From assembly GCA_944383895.1 (NCBI GenBank), contig CALWRH010000010.1, positions 1 to 64,000 of the forward strand: DNA of 64,000 nt, written 5' to 3'. This stretch comes from an uncultured Christensenellaceae bacterium. Lineage in GTDB: Bacteria > Bacillota > Clostridia > Christensenellales > UBA3700. The position numbers and the translations under genes were made by a program. This document shows, piece by piece, positions 1 through 8,756 of this stretch (position 1 is the stretch's first letter; every line of letters starts with the position of its first letter). Under the pieces are notes generated by a model that ran no database searches, was not told the DNA's origin, and saw only the letters and a program-made list of their open reading frames with translations.

Positions 1-831
1 ACCAGAATAAGAGACGAGGTTTACGACAATATTTATCCGCAGTTGGTGTCGCAGGAACAATTTAACAAAGTCAAAAGAAAGCTCCGCAAGAATAAGAAAG
101 GATCGAGAAGCGTGCAAGCGGTATATTTGCTCAGAAATAAGATCAAATGCGGATATTGCGGAAAACCTATAAGCGCAGAATGCGGAACGGCTAAAAACGG
201 CGATATAATCCGCTATTACAAATGCATAGGCAGAAAGAAGTACCATAACGGATGCAAGAAACAGCCTGTACGCAAAGAAGCTCTCGAAGAACTTGTCTTA
301 AACAGCGTTATAAAAGTGATGCAGGAACCGAAAATCGTAAACTCGGTAGTCAAAGGGATCATGAAAATGCAGGCGCAAAGTATGGAAGAGCAGACCGTAC
401 TCAAACTGTTGCAAAAGGAAAAGAAACAAACGCAAGTCGCTTTGGACAATATCGTAAAGGCAATCGAAAGAGGGATTATGTCCGACACGACGAACAAGCG
501 ATTAAACGACCTTGAAAGGCAGATAAAAGAACTTGACGAGAAGATAGCCGTAGAGCAGAACAAAGTCGCTTATATCCTCTCTGAGGACGATATACGGCGG
601 TATTACATATCCGCAATGCAACAGGAACCGCAGATTCTGATAAATATTCTTGTAAAAGAAATAACGCTTTACGATGACAAAATGATAATTAAATACAACA
701 CCCCACTTAACGAAGGCTCCGATGAAAATCGGGGCTTTTCTTTTTACGAAAAAATGCTTTACCTTCCTTATGTTGTGCCGCAGAGCGGACAGACGGTGTC
801 TATCCCGATTTACACCATAATGCAAATCTGA
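1..831 (+). CDS. Large serine recombinase (site-specific integrase), C-terminal part
   Basis: The reading frame is open from the first base of the window, so the gene starts upstream and the N-terminal catalytic resolvase domain is not visible. What remains is the end of the recombinase domain, a zinc beta-ribbon (CGYC near residue 51 counted from the window edge, then CIGRKKYHNGCKK), and a lysine/glutamate-rich coiled coil of about 80 residues typical of large serine integrases. Such proteins catalyse att-site recombination through a serine-DNA linkage and usually sit at one end of their element. A nested hairpin follows 49 bp after the stop. Family assignment is firm; which element it moves is unknown. 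Confidence 0.85.
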   Translation, partial: TRIRDEVYDNIYPQLVSQEQFNKVKRKLRKNKKGSRSVQAVYLLRNKIKCGYCGKPISAECGTAKNGDIIRYYKCIGRKKYHNGCKKQPVRKEALEELVLNSVIKVMQEPKIVNSVVKGIMKMQAQSMEEQTVLKLLQKEKKQTQVALDNIVKAIERGIMSDTTNKRLNDLERQIKELDEKIAVEQNKVAYILSEDDIRRYYISAMQQEPQILINILVKEITLYDDKMIIKYNTPLNEGSDENRGFSFYEKMLYLPYVVPQSGQTVSIPIYTIMQI

Positions 832-879
832 TCACCTCCGAATTTGCCTTTTCGTGCGGCGATTGTCGCATAATCCTCT

Positions 880-937
880 CAAAAGTAAACGGTCGTAAAA
901 TCCTGTTTTAGGATTTTACTTTTTCCGTTGACTTTTG
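880..937 (+). terminator. Nested double hairpin after the recombinase gene
   Basis: The outer arms at 880-892 and 925-937 are complementary over 13 positions with a single mismatch. Inside them sits a perfect 9-bp hairpin (GTAAAATCC / GGATTTTAC, 895-919) followed by five T. The inner hairpin plus T-run can act as the recombinase terminator. The outer arms are more than a terminator needs and could be an element-end or protein-binding structure. Confidence 0.55.
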
Positions 938-1027
938 CTTTTTCAACATTAAACCAACAGAACATTTCCCGTCTTATGCTTTTTCTCTTCCTGCCGAAAG
1001 GCAAATATATTTTCGGAGGTAAAGAAA

Positions 1028-1645
1028 ATGGAAACAAAAAGAAACTGTTATGATGTGTTTGAGGATAAGATCTCCCCGGATAACGTAATGCAGATCGGAG
1101 AACTGATTGCGCTGAAAACGGTGCAGAAATTGGTGCTTATCAAAGTGCCGAGAAGTGTGTATGTTGGACTTGTTAGAGACATCAACTATAAAAACGTACC
1201 CGGTTATATAATTACAGACGGATACGACTTAGCACAGGCGGCTATTTGCTTTTTATGCGAGCATTTCGGTGAACGTGTATTGGATTTATGCAAAGATCCG
1301 AAGACAGGTAAACATGTTACGTTGTACAGACTGTGCAGCCGAGTCGTTAGCAACGAAATTTACAAGAGATGGCTTTTTAACAGAAATACGAGAGAAATCT
1401 ATATAAAAACAGATTGCTATGAGCAGGAGTTTTTCGAGGAAGATTTTGAAGAATCGTTTAAGAAATGCGCTAAAATAATACGCAATATGAAGCTGACAAA
1501 AGGAGAAAAACAGACTTTGGATTGCTATATCGCAGGTATGCGCTTTGTTGAAATAGCCGACAAACTGAAAATAGACCGCTCCAACGTATGGAGAAGACGA
1601 GAAAGAATACAGAATAAATACAATGCGATAAAGGATAAAGTCTAA
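1028..1645 (+). CDS. Sigma-70-like HTH protein of an integrative element
   Basis: This 205-residue protein has a clear C-terminal helix-turn-helix (about residues 157-200: KGEKQTLDCYIAGMRF, then EIADKLKIDRSNVWRRRERI) like sigma region 4. The middle part (GYDLAQAAICFLCEHFG) recalls the conserved segment of sigma-like proteins carried by clostridial conjugative elements. A GGAGG sits 8 bases before the ATG. It is monocistronic and ends in a terminator. It probably regulates element genes; promoter targets cannot be read from the sequence. No full sigma region 2 is obvious, so a DNA-binding regulator that is not a true sigma factor remains possible. Confidence 0.55.
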   Translation: METKRNCYDVFEDKISPDNVMQIGELIALKTVQKLVLIKVPRSVYVGLVRDINYKNVPGYIITDGYDLAQAAICFLCEHFGERVLDLCKDPKTGKHVTLYRLCSRVVSNEIYKRWLFNRNTREIYIKTDCYEQEFFEEDFEESFKKCAKIIRNMKLTKGEKQTLDCYIAGMRFVEIADKLKIDRSNVWRRRERIQNKYNAIKDKV

Positions 1646-1675
1646 AAGATATAATATCCGAGCAATAAGAAATAA

Positions 1676-1705
1676 GGCAACTCGATATTTTCGGTTGCCT
1701 TTTTT
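1676..1705 (+). terminator. Rho-independent terminator
   Basis: GGCAAC (1676-1681) pairs with GTTGCC (1694-1699) and is followed by six T. It ends the sigma-like gene and insulates the convergent tRNA gene. Confidence 0.75.
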
Positions 1706-1768
1706 CATGCCTGTGAAAAGGGGATAAAAGAAAAAGCAAACAAAATCAGGTTCGACTTTGTTTGCGTA

Positions 1769-1844
<76 letters not shown>

Positions 1845-1982
1845 AAGCACGATTGAATATATCACAATTGAGTAAAAATGTAAACCGATTTTGTGATTTT
1901 GGCGAAAAAATTGAGGGTAAATAAATAAAGTTGTTGGCGATATCATGAATGTGCGCAAAATAGCTCACTTAGTGTTTCGCCG

Positions 1983-2011
1983 TTTACAAGAGAGGGCATT
2001 TGTGTTAAAAT
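1983..2011 (+). promoter_or_regulatory. Probable sigma-A promoter for the GH29 gene
   Basis: TTTACA and TAAAAT are separated by 17 bases. The -10 ends 34 bases before the GH29 start codon. Confidence 0.5.
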
Positions 2012-2045
2012 CAATATATAAATAAGTTTTTCAGCGGTGGAGATC

Positions 2046-3626
2046 ATGAAAAGATTTTTGATATGTCTGATTGCGGTGGTGATAGTCATGAGTTTTTGTT
2101 TTACTTTTGTTGGTTGTAAAAGCAAGTATTCTTATTACGAAGTCCCTGAAAAGACCTACGAAAAGGGCAAAGAATTTCTTCAGGGCTGCGGCAACTATAA
2201 CAACGGTTACGATAAAGAGAGCGAAGAGGTGGACAGGCTCATCAGTGCGGTGCCTTCTCCGAGACAGCTCGATTATATGGAGCTCGAATATTACAATTTC
2301 ATCCATTTCGGCATGAATACGATGACGGGAAAAGAGTGGGGAACGGGAAAGGAATCGCCGTCGCTTTTCAATCCCGAATATCTGGATACGGACCAGTGGT
2401 GTTCAGTGCTTAAAGCGTCAGGCAGCAAAGGCGTTATATTCACTGCAAAGCATCACGACGGTTTTTGTCTGTGGCAGACGGAAACAACTGAACACAGCAT
2501 AAAGAACAGCCCTTATAAAAACGGTAAAGGAGATATCGTGAAAGAGTTGTCCGAGAGCTGCAAGAAGTACGGGCTCAAATTCGGGGTATATCTTTCTCCT
2601 TGGGACATGAACGCTGAGTGCTACGGCACGAACGAATACAATGATTTCTATAAAGAGCAGCTCAGAGAATTGCTTTGCGGCGATTACGGCGAGATCTTCT
2701 GCGTATGGATGGACGGAGCGAGAGGCGAAGACGCAGAACTCGACCCTGACTTCGAATACGATATGGAAGGATACGAGCAGCTCATATACGATCTTCAGCC
2801 TAATTGCGTAGTCGCTATTCAGGGCAGCGACGTCAGATGGGTGGGCAACGAGGCAGGTATCGCGCGCGAGAGCGAGTGGAGCGTCGTGAGCATGTCCAAC
2901 GCGGCGACGGAGCATTTCCAGACGAGCGAAGACGGAGCGGACAAGTTGCAGACGGTAAGCGCAGAGGCTGAAGACAGAGGCAGCAGAGAATTGCTTGCAA
3001 ATTACGAAGATCTTGCGTGGTATCCTGCCGAAGTAGACGTCAGCATACGCAAGGGCTGGTTCTATCATTGGTATCAGAGCCCCAAGAGCTTAGAGCAGCT
3101 TTTGCAGATATACTTTACTTCTGTGGGAGGCAACAGCAGCCTGTTGCTGAACATACCTCCCAATAAATACGGTCTTATCTCTACGAAAGACGCTGACAGA
3201 CTCAAAGAGTTCGGGGACGCGATAGCCAAAACTACGGAGAACGAGATGAAGATCTCGAAGATCGAAGTCGGCGACAACGACAATATGGTCGAAAAAGAAG
3301 AACTCGGTCAGTTGCTGAACGACGAGCGCAACGGCTATACGTTTATGCCGAACGAATATATTCTGGACTTTTATCTCGAGGAAGAAGGACAGGTAGGAAG
3401 GATAGATCTAAGAGAAGATACGAGATATTCTCAGAGAGTCGAGCAGTTCGAAGTATGGGTAAGATCTGAAGGCGAGTGGGTGCTTATAGGCGACAGCACC
3501 GTTATCGGCAACAGGCGTATCCTTATGTTCGAAAACGCGCCCGAGTGCGATCTCGTAAGAGTCGTTGTCAAGCAATCGAGAAGCGTGCCCGTACTGAGAA
3601 GCGTCGAGATATACGCAAAGCAGTAA
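2046..3626 (+). CDS. Alpha-L-fucosidase, GH29 family lipoprotein
   Basis: A retaining exo-fucosidase expected to release fucose from glycans at the cell surface. The start at 2046 is chosen because GGTGGAG lies just upstream; it gives a lipoprotein signal ending in a Cys (FTFVGC, about residue 24). The GH29 core runs about residues 75-390 with FIHFGMNTMTGKEWG, TAKHHDGFCLW and the nucleophile Asp in VWMDGARGE (about residue 223). The spacing resembles GH29 subfamily B (alpha-1,3/1,4 preference), which is inference. The last ~130 residues form a beta-rich domain like an F5/8-type carbohydrate-binding module. It is the first of several surface glycosidases here and ends in a strong terminator. 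Confidence 0.9.
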   Translation: MKRFLICLIAVVIVMSFCFTFVGCKSKYSYYEVPEKTYEKGKEFLQGCGNYNNGYDKESEEVDRLISAVPSPRQLDYMELEYYNFIHFGMNTMTGKEWGTGKESPSLFNPEYLDTDQWCSVLKASGSKGVIFTAKHHDGFCLWQTETTEHSIKNSPYKNGKGDIVKELSESCKKYGLKFGVYLSPWDMNAECYGTNEYNDFYKEQLRELLCGDYGEIFCVWMDGARGEDAELDPDFEYDMEGYEQLIYDLQPNCVVAIQGSDVRWVGNEAGIARESEWSVVSMSNAATEHFQTSEDGADKLQTVSAEAEDRGSRELLANYEDLAWYPAEVDVSIRKGWFYHWYQSPKSLEQLLQIYFTSVGGNSSLLLNIPPNKYGLISTKDADRLKEFGDAIAKTTENEMKISKIEVGDNDNMVEKEELGQLLNDERNGYTFMPNEYILDFYLEEEGQVGRIDLREDTRYSQRVEQFEVWVRSEGEWVLIGDSTVIGNRRILMFENAPECDLVRVVVKQSRSVPVLRSVEIYAKQ

Positions 3627-3695
3627 AAATCGTATACATATCGGGAATCCGCTATCTGCCCGAAAGCAAAGAATTTATACTGAAAACACTATATG

Positions 3696-3721
3696 CGCCG
3701 CTCTTTAAGGGCGGCGTTTTT
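3696..3721 (+). terminator. Rho-independent terminator
   Basis: CGCCGC (3696-3701) pairs with GCGGCG (3711-3716), followed by five T. Confidence 0.8.
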
Positions 3722-3767
3722 CGCGCGTTTTTTATTGTAAATATATGTAAAATTTTAACGGTCGGTA

Positions 3768-3796
3768 TTGACAAAGAGCGGTTTTAGGGGTGTAAT
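3768..3796 (+). promoter_or_regulatory. Sigma-A promoter
   Basis: TTGACA (3768-3773), 17-base spacer, TGTAAT (3791-3796). It drives the gene pair starting at 3839. Confidence 0.65.
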
Positions 3797-3838
3797 TAAA
3801 GTATAAGACAGCGCAACGGAGTTGCTAAGGAGGAAATT

Positions 3839-4954
3839 ATGGACAACGTCTATCTGTACGGTGAAAGAGGTCTTGTCAACGGCATACTTCTCGACAATGC
3901 GAACAAAGCGCCGAACGCGCTTCTGAAACAGATCCAATGGGTCGGAGAAACGCCGTCTTTTATAGACGAAGTGGTCAGATGCGAATATCTTGTAGAGTTC
4001 TCTCTGGGCGAGTTCGGCAGCCCCGATCTTATCATAATCGCATATGCTGCGGATAAGAAATACGTCATATTCACCGAGGCGAAAGTAGTAGAATACAAAA
4101 ACGCAGTAACAACAAAAGAGAGTTATGCGGACGCGAGCTGTCTGAACGTTCAGCTTGCTCTTAAGTGGAGATTCAAAGAGGCGCTCAAGTGCAATCCCAA
4201 AGATTATCTGCGCATAGTAGAAGTCAAAATGCCTCCTGCGGGAGATAAGATGAGAAAGCTCAACAAAGGCAGACTCGTTACATATTGCAGACAGACTTTA
4301 GCAGGCGCGGCGGGATATTATTTCGTAGCGCTCACTGGCGATAAATATCTTGAAAGGCCGCCTTTTGACGACGATCCCGTTTTGCCCGAGCTTATCGGCG
4401 AAACATGGTATAAAGAAAGGCTCAACTTCGGTTTTCTCACATACCGCAAGCTTATCGCGGGAGGTATCGTGGACGAAAACGAGGGCGCGTTCGCTCTACC
4501 GTCCAGACTCATGCTCACCGAAGGTGACGTCAACGGCGAAAGCGATATAGCTTATTCCAAAGTCAGAAATCTGCGCGGATACAATACGGAAGAGTGGGGC
4601 GAAAGATATCAGAAAGTGGCAGAGGCGCTTTGCGATATAGTTCCGAGCCTCATTACCGTTCTCGATGACTGCGCGAACGTAGTCAGAGAGGTAGAGCAGT
4701 TGCAGGGCTCTTACAGCTATCGCGTAGGCAACGTCACTTATGCAAAGATCATGTTCCTGCCACGCGAACAGGCGGTAGTCATGGCGATACTCAAGGACGC
4801 CAATCTGCCGCAGTACGACTACGACGACGAAAAGAAATTTATATGCACGATACAGAACGCTAAGACGGAGTACGTCGCATACAGGTTTGACAATATGGAC
4901 GACGTGCAGAGATTTACGGAAAAACTCGAGGCGACTTTTGCGCCCGAAGAATAA
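3839..4954 (+). CDS. Uncharacterised protein with a PD-(D/E)XK nuclease-like N-terminal core
   Basis: I do not recognise a named family for this 371-residue protein. Residues about 45-85 read E-(x)n-GSPDLIIIA-(x)n-YVIFTEAKV, the spacing of a PD-(D/E)XK catalytic core (PD, then E-x-K on the next strand), followed by a QL/Y-rich helix as in restriction-endonuclease-like folds. The C-terminal ~120 residues are a separate alpha/beta domain. There is no methylase or specificity subunit nearby. AAGGAGG precedes the ATG. The next gene follows 9 bp downstream and is probably co-transcribed. Nuclease activity is inference; a non-catalytic member of the fold is possible. Confidence 0.55.
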   Translation: MDNVYLYGERGLVNGILLDNANKAPNALLKQIQWVGETPSFIDEVVRCEYLVEFSLGEFGSPDLIIIAYAADKKYVIFTEAKVVEYKNAVTTKESYADASCLNVQLALKWRFKEALKCNPKDYLRIVEVKMPPAGDKMRKLNKGRLVTYCRQTLAGAAGYYFVALTGDKYLERPPFDDDPVLPELIGETWYKERLNFGFLTYRKLIAGGIVDENEGAFALPSRLMLTEGDVNGESDIAYSKVRNLRGYNTEEWGERYQKVAEALCDIVPSLITVLDDCANVVREVEQLQGSYSYRVGNVTYAKIMFLPREQAVVMAILKDANLPQYDYDDEKKFICTIQNAKTEYVAYRFDNMDDVQRFTEKLEATFAPEE

Positions 4955-4963
4955 GGGGATACG

Positions 4964-5410
4964 ATGATATATTCAAAACTAGCAGACGACTTTTACGACG
5001 ATCTCGACGAAAAAGTCGCTCTGTGCATGAAAAAAGCAAAGACCATGGGAGCGGATTGCGCTCTCGGACGCACGGATCTTTCCGAAGACGTTTACGTCAA
5101 CGTCATGACTTACGAGCCCCGTCCCAAAGAGGGGGCAACGGCGGAAACGCACAGACATTACGCAGACATACAGCTTATCCTCGAGGGAGAGGAACTTATG
5201 GGCGTGCCCGTAGGAAAGCTGTCTGCAGAAACCGAGTATTCGCCTGAAAAAGATATACAGATATGGAGCGGACCTTTTGCTTTCGTTACAATGAAGGCGG
5301 GCGACTGGTGTATGTTTATGCCCGGAGAAGGACATGCGCCGAGCATAAGGGACGATTCCACCGATTGCAGAAAAGTCAAAAAAGCTGTGTTCAAAATAAA
5401 ATATTGCTGA
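4964..5410 (+). CDS. YhcH/YjgK/YiaL family sugar anomerase-like protein
   Basis: At 148 residues this matches the small cupin family that includes EbgC and the NanQ/YhcH sialic-acid anomerase. The signature E-THRHYADIQ (about residues 61-70) carries the metal-binding His residues, and a second conserved block PGEGHAPSI lies near residue 123. Members act in the cytoplasm to interconvert sugar anomers or serve as accessory subunits. A role in sialate or other sugar use fits the sialidase encoded immediately downstream, but this link is inference. It ends with a terminator. Confidence 0.85.
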   Translation: MIYSKLADDFYDDLDEKVALCMKKAKTMGADCALGRTDLSEDVYVNVMTYEPRPKEGATAETHRHYADIQLILEGEELMGVPVGKLSAETEYSPEKDIQIWSGPFAFVTMKAGDWCMFMPGEGHAPSIRDDSTDCRKVKKAVFKIKYC

Positions 5411-5429
5411 CGTTCACGAAAGTACAAAA

Positions 5430-5453
5430 ACGCGCCGATAAGGTGCGTTTTTT
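5430..5453 (+). terminator. Rho-independent terminator
   Basis: ACGCGCC pairs with GGTGCGT (one G-U), followed by six T. Confidence 0.7.
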
Positions 5454-5678
5454 ATTATTACAGGAAAACGCCGCGGGCAGTGAAACATATTTTATGATCG
5501 TCAGGATCGTATATAATCAACATCTGAGGTCCTGAATATCGACTTGTCGGACGTGTCGGGCATAATAAATACATCTGAATTCACAAAACGGGTAATTTTT
5601 TGGACAACCGCGCGCTTTATATGTTAAAATAATGTTACGGATATTCATCCGCGGCGTTTTTGCCGATAAGGAGGTATT

Positions 5679-7328
5679 ATGTTCGACAAAAAACACGCTC
5701 CGCAGCTTGCGGTATTTGCCGTGTATATTGCGGTTCTTATTGCCGCGGTAGTGCTTTGCGGCGTTTATTCGGATATATGTTTCGACAATATCTGGACGTT
5801 TATCGTCGCCGCGATAGCCTATCTGGTTCTGGCTGTGGCAGTGTTTATGTTTCTTATATTCAACGACGGGCTCTTCTTTTCTTCTGCGGCTATGTCGGCA
5901 GCTTTCTGCGGGGTATTGGCGATACTTCCCGTGATAGGACTTGTCGTTACTGTGCTTGACGTGCCGTCGGGTGCCGACGGGCTTATATGCGCGATTGCCC
6001 TTATGGTGGCAGGAACGGCTTTTCTGGTTTATCTTATAGTTAAAGCTCTTATAGTAGACCTTTTTCAGCCGATAGCGCTCAATACGCTCAACATGATAAT
6101 GCTGATAGTCGGCGCGGTATTTATGATAGTCGCTGCGCTTGTAGCGGTACTTACAAAGGCATACGTTCTTTCCTGCGTTATTTCGGCAACGCTCGTGCTT
6201 ACGATGCTTGTGGGCACTGCGTGGGCAAAAATGCAGGGCTACGGAAAATTCAGCAATACGGACGGCGGTCCGTACCTTCTCTTCGAGGGTAAGGCAGACG
6301 GCTATTCTGCGTACAGGATCCCTTCGCTTATAGTTATGGATAAGAACATACTCAATGAAAAGAACGGTACGCAATTTACGGACAACGTTCTTCTCGCGCT
6401 TGTCGAAGGCAGAAAGAATTCCGCCCACGACGTCGGCGTAGTGGATATGCTCGGCAAGTTCTCTCTCGACGGAGGCAGGACGTGGAGCGAGCAGAAGACG
6501 ATATTCACCTTTGGCGAAGAAGTAGGCAAATACGGCAATCCGACTGTCGTACTCGACAAAGATACGGGTTTTCTCAATATCGTACACATGAGCGCGACCA
6601 AGACAACGGGATTTAATTACAATACGTTCAATATAAGAGGAAAACTCAAAGACGATCTGACGTTCGAGTGGGAAGAACCGATAAATATCAGCCTGCCCAA
6701 AGATCCGAGCATAAAGAGAGGAGCGGCGGACGGAGTGCGTGCCGATACTCTTATGGTAGGCCCCGGTAAGGCGGTGCAGATCAAAGGCGGAAAATACGAC
6801 GGCAGGATCATTTGTCCCGCAAGCAACAACGGAAGTTCGTTTGTTATATACAGCGACGATCACGGTCTTACGTGGTCAAGGAGCGAAGTTGCTGGCAGCG
6901 GCAACGAGTGCGAGGCGACTGTTCTGAACAACGGCGACGTAGCTATGGTTGTCAGAGACGGAGCGGGCTGCTGCAATTATCATCCGAAACAGTTCCAGAA
7001 GATCTCGTATTCAAACGACGGCGGCGCGACATGGTATATAAAAGAAAAAACAACCACGCTCAAAACTCCTATCTGTATGGCGTCTGTTTACACTAACGGC
7101 GACAAGCTTATGCTCAGTTATCCCGATTCCTTCCATACGAGGGTAAATCTTTCGGTAGGCACGACTATGGACGGAGTAAATTGGAGCAGCAAGCTGATAT
7201 ACGCAGGCGCGGCGGGTTATTCCTGCATGGACGGCGACAGCGAAGGCAACGTTTATATCGTAGCGGAAATAGGCAAGGTGAATTACAGCGACGCCATTAT
7301 GTTTGCGAAACTCGATACGAAAGAATAA
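5679..7328 (+). CDS. Exo-alpha-sialidase (GH33-like) fused to an N-terminal multi-pass membrane domain
   Basis: Residues 1-185 hold six hydrophobic segments (about 10-30, 40-61, 70-93, 101-123, 135-158, 162-183). Residues 200-549 are a six-bladed sialidase domain with the YRIP motif (212-215), Asp boxes SLDGGRTWS, SDDHGLTWS and SNDGGATWY, the candidate acid/base Asp in SAHDVG, the glutamate in NECEATV, arginines in VVRDG and HTRVN, and a late Tyr in GYSCM. It should cleave terminal sialic acid. The positive-inside rule places both ends inside, which would put the catalytic domain in the cytoplasm; I cannot settle this. AAGGAGG precedes the ATG. The YhcH-type gene lies upstream. Confidence 0.88.
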   Translation: MFDKKHAPQLAVFAVYIAVLIAAVVLCGVYSDICFDNIWTFIVAAIAYLVLAVAVFMFLIFNDGLFFSSAAMSAAFCGVLAILPVIGLVVTVLDVPSGADGLICAIALMVAGTAFLVYLIVKALIVDLFQPIALNTLNMIMLIVGAVFMIVAALVAVLTKAYVLSCVISATLVLTMLVGTAWAKMQGYGKFSNTDGGPYLLFEGKADGYSAYRIPSLIVMDKNILNEKNGTQFTDNVLLALVEGRKNSAHDVGVVDMLGKFSLDGGRTWSEQKTIFTFGEEVGKYGNPTVVLDKDTGFLNIVHMSATKTTGFNYNTFNIRGKLKDDLTFEWEEPINISLPKDPSIKRGAADGVRADTLMVGPGKAVQIKGGKYDGRIICPASNNGSSFVIYSDDHGLTWSRSEVAGSGNECEATVLNNGDVAMVVRDGAGCCNYHPKQFQKISYSNDGGATWYIKEKTTTLKTPICMASVYTNGDKLMLSYPDSFHTRVNLSVGTTMDGVNWSSKLIYAGAAGYSCMDGDSEGNVYIVAEIGKVNYSDAIMFAKLDTKE

Positions 7329-7351
7329 ATATATTTATATTCAGTGACGTT

Positions 7352-7382
7352 AAAAGCGGAGGGCTTGCTCTCCGCTTTTTTC
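7352..7382 (+). terminator. Rho-independent terminator
   Basis: AGCGGAG (7355-7361) pairs with CTCCGCT (7370-7376), with an A-tract before and a T-tract after, so it can work in both directions. Confidence 0.85.
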
Positions 7383-7592
7383 GTGTTGTCTTTTTGCACA
7401 ACATAAAATAAAAGACATAAATAAAAACACTCTTTAGCGCATAAAAATGTAAAAAAGCATATGATTTTGCAGGTTTTAGGAAATAAAAACAAAATTTATT
7501 CAAAAAACAATCTGTTTTTTTGCGTGAAATTTTGGACAAAGAGAGCAGCGTTATTATATAATATAGTCAGTTTTTTCAAGGAGCTTTTAGCT

Positions 7593-8576
7593 ATGATCAG
7601 AATAGGCATTTCAGGATACGGCAATCTCGGCAAGGGAGTAGAGGCGGCTGTAAAGCACAATCCCGACGTCGAACTCAAAGTGATTTTTACCCGCAGAAAT
7701 CCTGCGGACATAACTCCGATAACCAAAGGAGTAAAGGTAGACAGCGTCGACAACGCGGCTTTGTATAAAGACGAAATAGACGTGCTCATACTGTGCGGCG
7801 GTTCTGCAACTGATCTGCCCAAACAGACTCCGCATTATGCGGCTATGTTTAATGTCGTAGACAGTTTCGATACGCACGCGAATATTCCCGAGCATTTCAG
7901 TGAAGTCGACAAGGCGGCAAAAAGCGGCGGCAATATCGCGCTCATCAGCTGCGGCTGGGACCCCGGCATGTTCTCGATCGCACGCGTTTACGCAGACAGC
8001 GTTCTTCCGGGAGGCGAAACCTATACTTTCTGGGGCAAGGGCGTGAGCCAGGGACACTCCGATGCTATAAGAAGAGTTGAGGGCGTACTCGACGCAAGAC
8101 AGTACACCGTACCCGTACAGGCGGCTCTCGATGCGGTAAGGAGCGGATCCAATCCCGTACTCACCACAAGAGAGAAACACACGAGAGAGTGCTACGTCGT
8201 CGTAAAAGAAGGAGCGGACAAGGCGCGCATCGAGAAGGAAATAAAAGAGATGCCCAACTATTTCGCAGATTACGACACCACGGTAAACTTTATTTCTCAG
8301 CAAGAACTCGACGCTAAACACAAGGGTATTCCTCACGGCGGTTTCGTTATCAGAAGCGGAAAAACGGGCGCAGATAACGAATTCGACAACGTTATAGAAT
8401 ATTCTCTCAAACTAGACTCTAACCCCGCGTTCACATCGTCGGTACTCGTCGCTTACGCGCGCGCAGTTGCCCGCATGAGCAAAGAAGGAAAGACAGGTTG
8501 CGTAACAGTGCTCGATATTCCGCCTGCATACCTCAGCGCAAAGAGCGGAGAAGAACTCAGAAAGAGCATGCTGTAA
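7593..8576 (+). CDS. ddh: Meso-diaminopimelate D-dehydrogenase
   Basis: NADP-dependent enzyme (EC 1.4.1.16) that makes meso-diaminopimelate from tetrahydrodipicolinate in one step for lysine and peptidoglycan synthesis. At 327 residues it has family length. The N-terminal Rossmann motif is GISGYGNLGKGVEAA, followed by the SCGWDPGMFS, FWGKGVSQGHSDA and RRVEGVLDARQYT blocks typical of Ddh. The start at 7593 follows AAGGAG; a longer frame from 7461 lacks both a ribosome site and family similarity. It stands alone with its own terminator. Confidence 0.95.
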   Translation: MIRIGISGYGNLGKGVEAAVKHNPDVELKVIFTRRNPADITPITKGVKVDSVDNAALYKDEIDVLILCGGSATDLPKQTPHYAAMFNVVDSFDTHANIPEHFSEVDKAAKSGGNIALISCGWDPGMFSIARVYADSVLPGGETYTFWGKGVSQGHSDAIRRVEGVLDARQYTVPVQAALDAVRSGSNPVLTTREKHTRECYVVVKEGADKARIEKEIKEMPNYFADYDTTVNFISQQELDAKHKGIPHGGFVIRSGKTGADNEFDNVIEYSLKLDSNPAFTSSVLVAYARAVARMSKEGKTGCVTVLDIPPAYLSAKSGEELRKSML

Positions 8577-8596
8577 TATCCGAAACGTTTTTGCGG

Positions 8597-8625
8597 ATCC
8601 GCTCCGAAAGGGGCGGATTTTATTT
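8597..8625 (+). terminator. Rho-independent terminator
   Basis: A 9-bp stem (ATCCGCTCC / GGGGCGGAT, one G-U) with a GAAA tetraloop and a T-rich tail. Confidence 0.85.
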
Positions 8626-8648
8626 GTTTGAAATGTCAGGATTTTTGC

Positions 8649-8673
8649 AACTCTACTCATAGTAGAGAGGTTG
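8649..8673. promoter_or_regulatory. Inverted repeat, candidate operator of the XRE-SdpI regulator
   Basis: CTCTACT-CAT-AGTAGAG (8651-8667) is a perfect 7-bp inverted repeat, with imperfect extension to CAAC/GTTG outside. It lies 21 bp upstream of the -35 of the next gene's promoter, a fitting place for autoregulation. The binding protein is inferred. Confidence 0.45.
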
Positions 8674-8688
8674 TTTTCGGTCGTGATA

Positions 8689-8717
8689 TTGACAATTTTT
8701 TGCCTTGATAATACAAT
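8689..8717 (+). promoter_or_regulatory. Sigma-A promoter of the XRE-SdpI gene
   Basis: TTGACA (8689-8694), 17-base spacer, TACAAT (8712-8717). Confidence 0.75.
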
Positions 8718-8756
8718 TTTATTGAAGGCTACACGGATAGCCGCAAGAGGTGCAAA

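Larger units (their letters stand above)
1..1706. mobile_element. Distal end of an integrated element (serine-recombinase type)
   Basis: The segment holds the C-terminal part of a large serine recombinase and a sigma-like HTH protein of a kind common on clostridial integrative elements. It stops just before a tRNA-Ala gene, after which ordinary chromosomal genes follow. Only one end is inside the window, so the core attachment sequence cannot be defined. The right boundary given is the terminator after the HTH gene and is approximate. Element identity is inference from the two genes. Confidence 0.45.

Noticed and set aside
5517..6863. A 448-codon minus-strand frame opposite the sialidase.
   Set aside because: Composition (Arg/His/Tyr-rich) is typical of an antisense shadow, and the opposite strand encodes a complete sialidase.
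7461..7592. Longer ddh start giving 44 extra residues.
   Set aside because: The extension has no ribosome site, covers the likely promoter, and is absent from the enzyme family.
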